Source: Nothopassalora personata
Taxonomy: Eukaryota; Ascomycota; Dothideomycetes; Mycosphaerellales; Mycosphaerellaceae
Direction: 5' to 3'
Length of the DNA stretch: 64,000 nt
Assembly: GCA_033816765.1 (NCBI GenBank)
Contig: CM066292.1
Location: 5,394,001-5,458,000 of the forward strand
A program made the translations under genes and the position numbers. This document shows, piece by piece, positions 54,785-64,000 of this stretch. The notes beneath the pieces are model-generated. The model did no database searches and was not told the origin of the DNA. It saw only the letters and a program-made list of their open reading frames with translations. The stretch's first letter is position 1; each line of letters begins with the position of its first letter.

Positions 54785-55213
54785 TGTTATAGTTTAGTCT
54801 AGACTATATAACTATAGCTAACTATTAGACGTAAATAGTTACGTACGCTATACGTAATTACTTACTTACTAGCAACTTAGTAATCTACGATTACTCGCTT
54901 ATTAGCAACTTAGTAATCCGCGATTACTTACTTACTAGCAACTTAGTAATCTACGAGTATAGCAATACTATCTCCTTTATATTTAGGAACGCTAATAATC
55001 CCTTATAGTCTTAATACGTTAAACTTACTATTTAATATTACTATTTAGAATATGCCGTAACCTAATCTCTACTATATTGTTTCTTAAGTCTTTATAAGAC
55101 TAAGATAACTACTACTTTATTACTCTCTCTCGACTTCCTATCGGCCTAAGAATAAACTTAATTAAGCTTATGTTCTTAACTTATAATATTATTAGGTTAT
55201 ACTAAACCTAATA
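54785..55213 (+). repeat. A2 3' LTR with three U3 repeat units
   Basis: 429 bp, TGTTATAG...CCTAATA. It contains three 33-bp units at 54857-54889, 54890-54922 and 54923-54955 (TTACTAGCAACTTAGTAATC core), against one in the 5' LTR. The two extra units (66 bp) account for nearly all of the 68-bp length difference. Confidence 0.88.
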
Positions 55214-56656
55214 CTCGTATATATACCTTACGAGTTACGCTATAGAAAAGAATATTATCTAAGTAGACTATATATATGTTATCTACTAACCTAGTAAGGG
55301 TCTTATTAATATAAACCTAAAAGGTAGCCGGTACGTTATTTAATCTAAAAGGTATTACTAAGTACTCGTAGTAATCGTATCGTATACGGAACGTAGTCTT
55401 CTACTTATCTCCTTACTTAATAGGAATATAATAGTAGGTATACTTTAGGTTAATCGTAGTAAAGAGTCTTACGCCCTATAGCTAATCTAATATCTCGCTA
55501 ATCAGGGGTAGTAGATATTAGTTCTTTACTATAATCTTATTTAGGCCTCTATAATCTATATAGAGCCTAAGAGTACCGTTCTTCTTTAGTATAAATAGGA
55601 TAGGTAGGTACTCCCGCCTTACTTACGGATTGCCTAATCTACCTCTTTTCTATTACTTACGTAAGTTATTCCTTTAAAGTCTCGAGCTTAGCTAAGGACT
55701 AGTAGTATAGTAACTTAAAGGGAGGTTACTTTCCTTCTACGAGATTAATTATATACTTAATCTCCTCGAATATCTTACGCTTTGCCTACTTATTAGGTAC
55801 GTATATATCTCGGACGTCTATAAACTCTTTAGGCTATAATAGGCCCTCTACTTTAGTTACTACTATAGTAATATACTAAATACTTATTATATATACCTAC
55901 TTTAACCTACTAAGATCCTTAAGAAAGTCGCGTATATTATACTACTATACCGTAGGTGTCTCGGTACTATAGAACTACTAATTATCCCTATCGGCCTTTA
56001 TAATCTAATTACGATACCGCTAGGGCCTATCTAAAATTACTAATAGCCTACATATAGGCGCTATATAGTAGATAGCGTTACTTAAGCGCTCTACTTCTAT
56101 ATCGTTAGCGAGTTGTACGTAGACCGTAAAGGCGCTATAGTAATACCCTTAGTTCTATATATACGACGCTAAATTTAGAAGCCTTATACTACTAATAGGT
56201 TATATTTAGTAACGGAGTATATACTTATATAATACTAAGCTTAGATCTACGCCGTTACCTAGGAGAAATATAGCCTCGTAAAAGCTCTTATAAGTCTTAA
56301 CTATGCCTCGTAAGTAATACGCTAGACTTATATTAACTTACCTTAAGGGGTCTTTTTAGGAACTTAGACTTAGAAGCGACTCTTCTCTAATCCTCTACCT
56401 TTTCCCTAATTATCCTTCTTAGTTAAGACCTCTATAGTCTCTAGCCTATATACCGCTTACGCGTTATAATCTTTCTATAGGTATGTATTTAGGTACTATA
56501 TCCTAATATAACCCTTCTTACTATAGTTGTAGTATTTTGCCTTTAACTTCTAGCTAGTCTTAGACGAGTACTAGCGTCTTATTACTATCTTATACTCGAG
56601 GCGCTTAGTACTTAACTTAACTTCTACTACTTTAGGTAATTACTCCGCTTATATAC
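55214..56656 (-). mobile_element. Gypsy element D, gag-end to RT fragment
   Basis: The minus-strand translation shows a zinc-knuckle-like KYYNYSKKGYI near 56520, a protease region, then [37 protein letters not shown] and YLDNILFYS, ending at 55214. It is cut on the right by the A3 LTR and on the left by the A2 3' LTR. Orientation and content complement the integrase-chromodomain piece at 38520-39620, so the two are probably halves of one old element about 15.6 kb apart. Confidence 0.72.
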
Positions 56657-57066
56657 TGTTACGGTCCGGATTGAGCCACGACGGCACGCCTAACTATTAG
56701 CTACAGAAATCACGTGCGCCGCACGAGATCACTCGCTTACTAGCGACTTAGTGATTCGAGATTACTCGCTTACTAGCGACTTAGTGATTCGAGATCACTC
56801 GCTTACTAGCGATTAAGTGATTAAGACTAAGACTAGCAATGTCTCCTTTGTATTTAGGAACGCTAAAAACCCTTATGGTTTAGAAGCGTTTAACTTACTG
56901 TTTAATCTTACTATTTAGAATATAACCGTACCTAACCGCTGCCTCCCTACTGCTTTATACTACTCTCCCTCCTACTCCTACTCGACGAGAACAAATCTCG
57001 ATCGAACGAAGGTTATCTAACTCGTTAGTTAACTTAGTAAGATTATAGGTTTAACTAAACCTAACA
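56657..57066 (+). repeat. A3 5' LTR
   Basis: 410 bp, TGTTACGG...CCTAACA. U3 holds three 33-bp tandem units from 56728 (ATCACTCGCTTACTAGCGAC core). CTCCTTTGTATTTAGGAACG at about 56849 precedes GCGTTTAAC (56886) by about 30 bp. Confidence 0.9.
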
Positions 57067-57078
57067 GCTTTAAACGCC
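57067..57078 (+). other. A3 primer-binding site candidate
   Basis: GCTTTAAACGCC directly follows the 5' LTR. TTAAACGC (57070-57077) is the exact complement of GCGTTTAA in the LTR (56886-56893). It does not start with TGG. Confidence 0.55.
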
Positions 57079-57601
57079 CTCTAGAATAGGAGATCGACAG
57101 AGCACTCGGGGAACACCCGCCCCTAGTAAAGTAGATAGAGGTACCCGACTACGGACCGCGAACGATGCTATTAATGCCTTAGCTACTTACGTAGGCAATG
57201 AATCCCTTAAGGTTAGTAAGCTAGAGTTCTACTATAGCGATCGAGACAAGTTCGACACTTAGGTTACTTAGATAGATACGTACTTCTTATTTAACTCTAT
57301 AGCTAAGAACCTTAAGCCTATCTTTACTACTACCTTCTTAAGAGGACGAGCATAGTATTAGGTTAAACCCTTCCTAAGAACCTACCTAGATAGCAACGGT
57401 ACCGATAACGCTAACGGAATCTTTACGTCTTACAACTACCTTAAGAATGCTATAAAGAGCGTCTTTAGGATCTCTAACGAGGTCGCTACTACCGTTCGTA
57501 TTATATAACACTTAACTTAGAAGACATCTACCGCCGAGTATGCTACTAAATTCTAGGAATACGCTTAACTTACCGATTAGGACGACGAGGCCCTATAAGT
57601 T

Positions 57602-58039
57602 ATGTACCGACGTAGCTTAAACGAGAACGTTAAGGACGAGTTAATGCGGGATAGTCGAAGAATCGATAACTTAGGTAACCTTATTAGAGTTACGATTAAT
57701 CTTAACGACAAGCTCTACGAGAGAGCTATAGAACGACGATACGACTCTAAGGTATCCGGAAAGGCCGGATTTATACTAGGCTACGACAATCGTAATAGGG
57801 ACTATAATAGCTTTAATAATAATAAGCCTAGCTACAAGCTATACTATAGACTACAGCCTATAGAACTCGACGTTACCGAGAAAAGTCGCAAGATTAGAAG
57901 TAAGAATAGGGGCAAGAAAGGGCCTAAGAGTTCGAAAGGAAGCTTTACTTACTATAACTGTAGTAAGGAAGGCTATATAGCAAGGGACTACTACGGTAAG
58001 AAAAATATAGTACGCCGTAAGCAGTTTAACATAATATAA
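57602..58039 (+). pseudogene. A3 gag C-terminal open frame
   Basis: The longest surviving open frame in the island, 145 codons. It covers the C-terminal part of Gag: a helical segment (NVKDELMRDSRRIDNLGNL), a basic linker and a zinc knuckle reading YYNCSKEGYIARDYYGKK. Two Cys and the His of a CCHC knuckle appear as Tyr, so nucleic-acid binding should be lost. The upstream half of gag in this frame is broken by TAG codons. It is a relic, not a working gene. Confidence 0.75.
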
Positions 58040-60968
58040 CGAGGAACTAGTAAACTCGAGAGCAGTATTAGACTACTAGGAAGTACCGACTATACTCGAG
58101 GAGTAAAGGAGAGAGTTAGTAACGAAAGTAACATACCTCTCCTAGACCCCTTATAAGGACGAGGAGGATACTACGGGCAACTAATAGAAGCTACACTATT
58201 TAGGTTATAGGACCGGCTACAACAGTTTAAAAGAACATGCTAACTTAATACGATCTAGATAAAGGACACCTCGGGAAGTTACCGAACGACCGAAAGTATA
58301 GAAATCTAGACGGTCGAATAAGCGAAACGGGAGATCCTAGAGAAGCTAGAATAAGACCTCTCGGACATCGAGACGAACGAGGTACTTGCGAACAATCCCT
58401 AGGAACGCCTCTCGTTATTATAGGACTAACTTTAAAAGGTAACTAAAGGGGTTAGTAAATTGTTACTAGCGACGAAAGACAAAATACTAGAACACTTCCT
58501 CTAGATTACCTACGGAGAACTCGCCTCTAGATATATGCATATTGTAGTATAACTCGATAGGCTTAGAGAACTCTACTAATAGGGAAAACGAGAACTTAGC
58601 ATAATAGTAAGAAGAGTCGACTACGAGATCGAACGAGATACTCGAAATAGTTACGGAGCCCTTCATTAGCGTTTCTATTACTAAGACTCGTGCTAAACCT
58701 ACTACTCCGCTAAGGAAGGCGTAGGGTATTTCCTATAGTAACTACGAGGAACCCTAGGAGCGACATATAGGTAGAATACTACGCTCCGAGAAGTAGATAT
58801 CGACGAATCCTACTTCGATAGCGATAGAAGTGATAAAGAAAACTAGGACCTAGGATAGAATAGATCGTAGTTACCGGAACTATAGGAAGAAAGTTAAAAA
58901 ACTACCGGGCTAGATACTATCGAAGAGAACTAGGATCTAGAAGAATTAAGCGAAGAGGATTCCTCTAAAGGAGAAGAGAGCGACACTAACGACGATAACG
59001 AACGACTAACCTTCACGATCGATGCACCTAAGAAACTATATAATATAATCGTATACCTATAAAGAAGGTACGAAGAATTCCTACCTAAAATAGGCGGACG
59101 ACGAATGCTATACTCTATTAAGTTCGATAAAACACTCGATACCCTACGAGGCATAGCCTAGGGATACCTGCTTATAGAGACGACCAAAAACCTAGTAACC
59201 GCTATTATAGAACGACTACCGATAGGAAGCTAAGTAATAGGTACCGGATACCTTACGCCGTTAGGAACATTTATATCGAATAAATTACGTAACGTAGTGT
59301 AACACGCACGCGCACTCTACTCGGAAACGTAGAAGATCTAGGAACGTTACCGAAGATAGGTGTAGACATAGAAAGGCTCGCGCTAGGTTTAGGCGGAGGC
59401 CTTAAGACACGAAGCACAACGTTCTATATACAAATAGGGAAAAGGATCGACTCCTTAGGAATAAGCGACTAAAAGGAGTTATGTAATATATAATAAGCTT
59501 AAGTATTAATAGTAGTCTTCCGAACATAAGCAATCGTTAACAGTTATAGGACTAGGGTTATAATTAACTCCGGAGCGAGCGGGAATTTTGCCTCCGAAGC
59601 ATTTATTAGGACTAAAGGGATCGTAATCTAATATAAGAACGAAGGGTATAAATTAATCGCGGTAGACCGATTATCCTTACCTAGCGTAGAACGAGAGACG
59701 ATACCGTTACTACTAGTAATCTAACGGCACTACGAGGAAATTGTCTTAGATGTTACTAACATAGCCGGTTATAAGATCGTACTAGGCATACCTTAGTTAA
59801 GAAAGTACAATCTAGCTATCGACTAGAGAAGAGGAGTACTTACATTCGAGTAATGCGATTGCGTTATCAATATTAATCCTACGTAGCGGTAGCGTTCGCT
59901 AGTAGATAAGGTAAAAAGACAGCTTAATCGAATGGAGCTTACGCCGACTAGAAGGATAGAAGAACTACCTTCGACCGGGATAGACACTAGCGTAGGGCCG
60001 CCGGGTTACGAAGTTACTAGAGCTAATGGACCTAATATACCATCGAAGGATATTAACATTTTAGAGTTAACTATCCCTAAAGAGTACCTTAGGTAGAGAA
60101 GGCTCTTTAAAGAGGGAAAGGACGAAGACGCCTTACCTAAGCACTAACTATAGGACTATAAGATAAACATTTAGCTAGGGAAAGAGCCTCTATAGGGACC
60201 CCTATACTAAATGTCCGAAAAAGAGCTAATAACCCTACGAGAATAGCTAAAGGAGAACCTAGTAAAAGGACGAATACGGAAGTCGACCTTAAGCGTAGCA
60301 TCTCTATATATGTTTATTCTAAAAGCAAACGGGAAACTACGACTCGTATAAGACTACCGGAAGTTGAACGAGATTACTATTAAGAACCGATATCTACTAC
60401 CGAACATCGAAGAAGCATAGGATAGATTAACTAGATTAGACTAGTATATAAAGATCGATCTATAGGACGCCTTCTACACTATCCGTATAGCGGAAGGAGA
60501 AGAATAGAAAACCGCATTTAGGACTCGATACGGACTATACGAGTTCTTAGTTATACCTTTTAGATTAACTAATACACTAGCCGTATTCTAAGACCTAATT
60601 AACGAGACACTAAGGAACTTACTAGACGTATATATTATTGCCTATGTCGATAATATCCTTATCTATACGAAAGGGATACTCTAGTAATATATACGATAAG
60701 TCTAGAACGTACTCGAGCGACTATCTAAAACAGGTTTCCGGACGGCACCGAAGAAATGCGAATTCTATAAGAAAGAAGTTAAATTCTTAGGATTCATTAT
60801 TAGCACAACTGGAATCTAGATCGACCTAGCTAAGACATAGTCTATTAGAGAATAGCTAGAGCTAACATACGTTAAGGACGTATAATCATTCCTTAGCCTC
60901 GCTAACTACAACCGGAAATTCATTAAGGACTATTCGAAGACATTAATACCTATAACGATGCTTATAAG

Positions 60969-61400
60969 TGTTACGGTTCGGATAAAGGACGGTGCAGGAC
61001 GTAGCATAGGGAGGAAGAATTAGAAGACAAGAACCAATCGCTAGGAAGAGGAGGGGACCCCACGTTCGGGTTACGTACACGACCGCGCGCTTAGTGTATA
61101 GTCGAACACGACCGTAGAAGTAGCGTATAGACGTACACGACTACACAACTAGGCGACCGGTCGAGTGGATAGACGGACGCCTAATACCGGATAGTATACG
61201 AGTCTCCTCTATATTTAGGAACGCTAAGAAATCCTTATAGTTTAAACGCGTTTAACTTATGTTACTATCTTACTAATTGGAATACAACTCTTATTCCAAT
61301 TATTTATCTTCGCTTAGCTTACTTTAGCCTCTCTAAAGAATACCGCTACGTAACTTAACTTATCTCTCCTTTAAGACTAGCCCTAGAACGAGACATAACA
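60969..61400 (+). repeat. B2 5' LTR
   Basis: 432 bp, TGTTACGGTTCGG...GACATAACA. The last about 150 bp match the B1 LTR closely; the first about 230 bp do not. GCGTTTAA (61248-61255) is complementary to TTAAACGC (61403-61410) just after the LTR. Confidence 0.88.
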
Positions 61401-64000
61401 CTTTAAACGCCCTTAGGATAAGCGCTACTTAAGTAGCTAGGGGAACACCCGCCCCTAGCGAAGTAGGAAGCATCCGCCGTACGCTACTACGATAGACTAC
61501 TACGAAGGACGATGAGTCTAATAACGATAACGAGCCTACTCTAAGGAAGAACGACGTTAAGGCTACTAAGCTAGACCTCTTCTACGGAGACAGGGCTAAG
61601 TTCAACGACTGGATTAATTAGATAAATATGTATCTTATGTTTAACCTAGTCGATGCTAATAAAAGAACTATCTTCGCTATTACGTACCTTCGCGGAAGTG
61701 CGTAGAACTAGATTAAACCTTACCTTAAGGAATACCTTAAAGGTATAGGACGATAAGACCCCACCGGAATGTTTAGGAGCTACACCCTTTTTAAAGAAAA
61801 GATAAAATTAATCTTTAGAACCTCGAACGAAGTCTAATAGGCTATACAAATCATTTAACACCTAAAGCAGAGGACGTCTACTTTAGAGTATGTAGCTAAA
61901 TTCGAAGAATACGGACAAATTACCGGATAGGACTAGACGGCATTAATAACTATGTTCCGACGTAGACTTAAGGACTCCGTTAAGGACGAGTTAACGAGAC
62001 ACGGGGCACGGATTACCAACCTCGAAGAGCTAATAAAGGCGTCGATCAACATCGATAACTAGCTCTAGGAACGACACTAGGAAAAGGAATACGACTCTAA
62101 GGTAGGAGGTATAGTAGGATATACTCCGGATTATAAACCCTTAGGAGGGTACGTTACGAAGGGAGAATCCTTACGATAAAGCTAGCCCTACTATAGACTA
62201 CAGCTAATAGAACTAGACGTTACCTAACGAGGACGGAGGATCGACAAGAGTAGGGGCTACGGAAAGCCCTTTAAAGGAAAAGGAAAACTTACATACTATA
62301 CCTATAGTAAGGAAGGTCACATAGCGCGGGATTGCCGCGGTAAAGATATAGTGCGCCGCGAGTAGTTTAATATAATGTAACTAAAGGTAGGCAAATCTAG
62401 GAGCAGTATTAGACCCCGATAATTTAACTATACCTAGAGAGTAGAGGAGAAGGATAGTAACCGGGTTGCGACGCCTCTCCTAGACCCCTTATAAGGACGA
62501 GGAGGATACTATGTTTAACAACATACACTACTACCGAATAACTAACAATTAGAGACTATTAGATTGTTTAGCATAATAGCACGAGGAGTTAACTATAAAG
62601 TTAAGAAGGAATCTCGACACGGTTACGGAAGCCTTTACTAGCGATTCTATTACTAGGACTCGTGTTAAACCTACTACGACGCTAAGTTAGGCGTAGGGTA
62701 CTAGCTACGACAACTAGTAGGAACCCTAGGAGCTTAATACGGATAAAACAAGCTCTAAGAAGTAGACATAGACGAATCTTGCTTCGATAACGACAATAAA
62801 GAAAACTAGGATCTAGAATGGAACGGACGCTAGTTACTAGCACTAGAATAATAAACAAACGAACTAGATACTATTAAAGAAGATTACGTACCGGAGGAGT
62901 TAAGCGAGGACTTATCCAAAGAAGAAGAGAGCGACACCAAAGACGAAAACGAAGTATACACATTCACGGTAGATACGTTAAAGAAACTCTATAAGTTGAT
63001 TATCTACCTCTAACGAAGGCACGAAGAATTCCTACTAAAGTTCTTAGGGAAACGATACCTAAACCCTAACGGATTCGATAAGACACTCGACATAATAAGG
63101 GGCATAGTATAGGGCTACCTAACTATAAACAATACTAAGAACTTAGCTAAAGCGGTTATCGAACGACTACCTATAAGAAGCCAAATAACGGATACCGGAT
63201 ACCTAACACCGGTAGGAACTTTCGTCTTAAACGAACTACGAATAGCAGTACAGTATGTACGGGCTCTCTACTTAGAATCGTAGAAGATCTAGGAACGTAA
63301 TAGACTACAAGTGTAGACATAGGGCAACGGGCTATAGGTTCTAGCCGAAGCCTCTAGGCACGAAGCATAGCAAACTACATACTATTCGGGAAAAGGATTA
63401 GCTCCTTAGGAATAAGCGACTAAAGGGAGTTATATACCACTTAGGCTCACGTATCGACATTAAACACAGTTTTCTAGATATAAGCAATCGTTAACGGACA
63501 CAAGACTAGTGTTATAATCGACTTAGGAGTAGCGGGGAATTTTATCTCCGAGTCTTTCGTAAGAAAAAACGGGTTCGCTACCCTAAAGAAGAAATAGGGT
63601 TACGAGTTAATCGCGGTAAACGGATTATCGTTACCTAGCGTAGAATAGGAGACGACACTATTGCTACTAGCTATCTAATAGCACTACAAGAATATTACCT
63701 TAGATGTTACTAATATAGCTAGTTATAACATAGTATTAGGTATACCTTAGTTAAGAAAGCACAATCTAGTAATCGACTAGAGAAGAGGAGTACTTACATT
63801 TAGGGAATGCGACTACGTTATCGACATTTAGCCTACGCATCGATAGCGGACGATAGTAGATAAGGCAAGGAAACAGCTTAACGTATTCGAGCTTTCGCCG
63901 ACTAGAAGGATAGAAGAACTACCTTCGACCGGGATAGACACTAGCGTAAGGCCGCCGGGTTACGAAGTTACTAGAAGTAATAGAAGTAACGTACTATCGA
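60969..64000 (+). mobile_element. Gypsy element B2, 5' part, runs off window
   Basis: A 432-bp 5' LTR (60969-61400), PBS-like CTTTAAACGCCC, gag (about 61500-62390, with the zinc-knuckle His and last Cys intact: YSKEGHIARDCRGK) and a protease domain (about 63500-63850) are seen before the window ends. LTR 3' half and gag match B1, so it is the same family in the opposite orientation with a different U3. It is inserted in A3 pol; ATAAG (60964-60968) is the predicted target duplication. Stops are TAG/TAA in Trp/Gln positions. Confidence 0.85.

Larger units (their letters stand above)
48387..55213 (+). mobile_element. Gypsy element A2, RIP-degraded chromovirus
   Basis: 6,827 bp from 5' LTR (48387-48747) to 3' LTR (54785-55213), including a 407-bp solo LTR inserted in pol. 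Most of gag is deleted: after the leader the sequence jumps near 48855 to the zinc-knuckle region (about 49000-49080). Pol on the plus strand, full of TAG codons, shows protease (about 50250-50560), RT (LNEITIKN, then YIDN at 51749-51760 in place of YIDD), RNase H, integrase (about 52900-53300) and a chromodomain (FKVEKILDKRG, about 53829-53960). No matching target duplication was found (CCCTA left, CTCGT right), so at least one end may be rearranged. Confidence 0.88.
56657..60968 (+). mobile_element. Gypsy element A3, interrupted by B2
   Basis: The 5' LTR (56657-57066), PBS-like CTTTAAACGCCC and a nearly complete gag (about 57170-58040) are followed by protease (about 59540-59850) and RT (YVDN at 60643-60654) until 60968. 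There the B2 LTR interrupts the frame after CTTATAAG. The remaining pol should continue beyond the window on the far side of B2. A2 at about 52070 shows the uninterrupted sequence. Stops are mostly TAG; CpA/TpG is reduced but less so than in A2. Confidence 0.85.

Noticed and set aside
48382..55218. Target duplication for A2
   Set aside because: The flanks CCCTA and CTCGT do not match even allowing for RIP changes, so none is claimed.
58930..59154. 74-aa minus-strand frame in A3 pol
   Set aside because: It is antisense to degraded pol with Ser/Leu-rich content, and not in the position of the antisense accessory frames of A2 and B1.

Overview
The window reads as nuclear DNA of a filamentous ascomycete, most likely a Dothideomycete (Mycosphaerellales-like). 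Evidence: short spliceosomal introns (about 50-80 nt, GT-AG), Zn2Cys6 regulators, an alcohol oxidase and MCT-type transporters of fungal type, and a block of Ty3/Gypsy retrotransposons damaged by repeat-induced point mutation (RIP). The family placement is inference.

Bases 1-34,900 are gene-bearing. In order: a PSI1/CST26-like lysophospholipid acyltransferase (-), a 195-aa unknown protein (+), an MCT-like MFS transporter (+), the spindle-checkpoint protein MAD1 (+), the AP endonuclease APN1 (-), the COPII subunit SEC24 (-), a small unknown protein (+), a regulator with a middle homology region but no zinc cluster (-) head-to-head with a short Zn2Cys6 protein (+), a secreted M14 carboxypeptidase (+), a large unknown Cys/His-motif protein (+), a doubtful 193-aa gene (+), a peroxisomal alcohol (methanol) oxidase with PTS1 SRL (+), a Dabb-GFA fusion protein (+), a truncated MFS remnant (-) and an ARO80-like Zn2Cys6 regulator (-). 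I resolved splice sites for seven of these genes by joining frames across GT-AG introns. The oxidase and the GFA-domain protein are neighbours and could work together on methanol and formaldehyde.

Bases 34,970-64,000 (about 45% of the window) are a nested Gypsy island with strong TpA excess, loss of CpA/TpG and retained CpG, typical of RIP. I resolve: a complete 6.86-kb minus-strand element B1 (two 388-bp LTRs, 5-bp duplication ATAGG) inserted in an older repeat; a plus-strand element A2 (48,387-55,213) holding a solo LTR with target duplication GAGTA; A3 (5' LTR, gag, part of pol) cut by B2, whose LTR starts at 60,969 and which runs off the window; a partial A1; and two pieces of an older minus-strand element D on either side of the block.

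The most interesting observation is that two different Gypsy elements (B1 and A2) each carry, between the chromodomain end of pol and the 3' LTR, an extra reading frame on the opposite strand. It has the spacing of a Zn2Cys6 binuclear cluster followed by a predicted coiled coil. Other observations: a putative self-priming signal in the LTRs, LTR differences that fall only at RIP sites, variable tandem repeats in U3, and a tRNA-like sequence inside A2.
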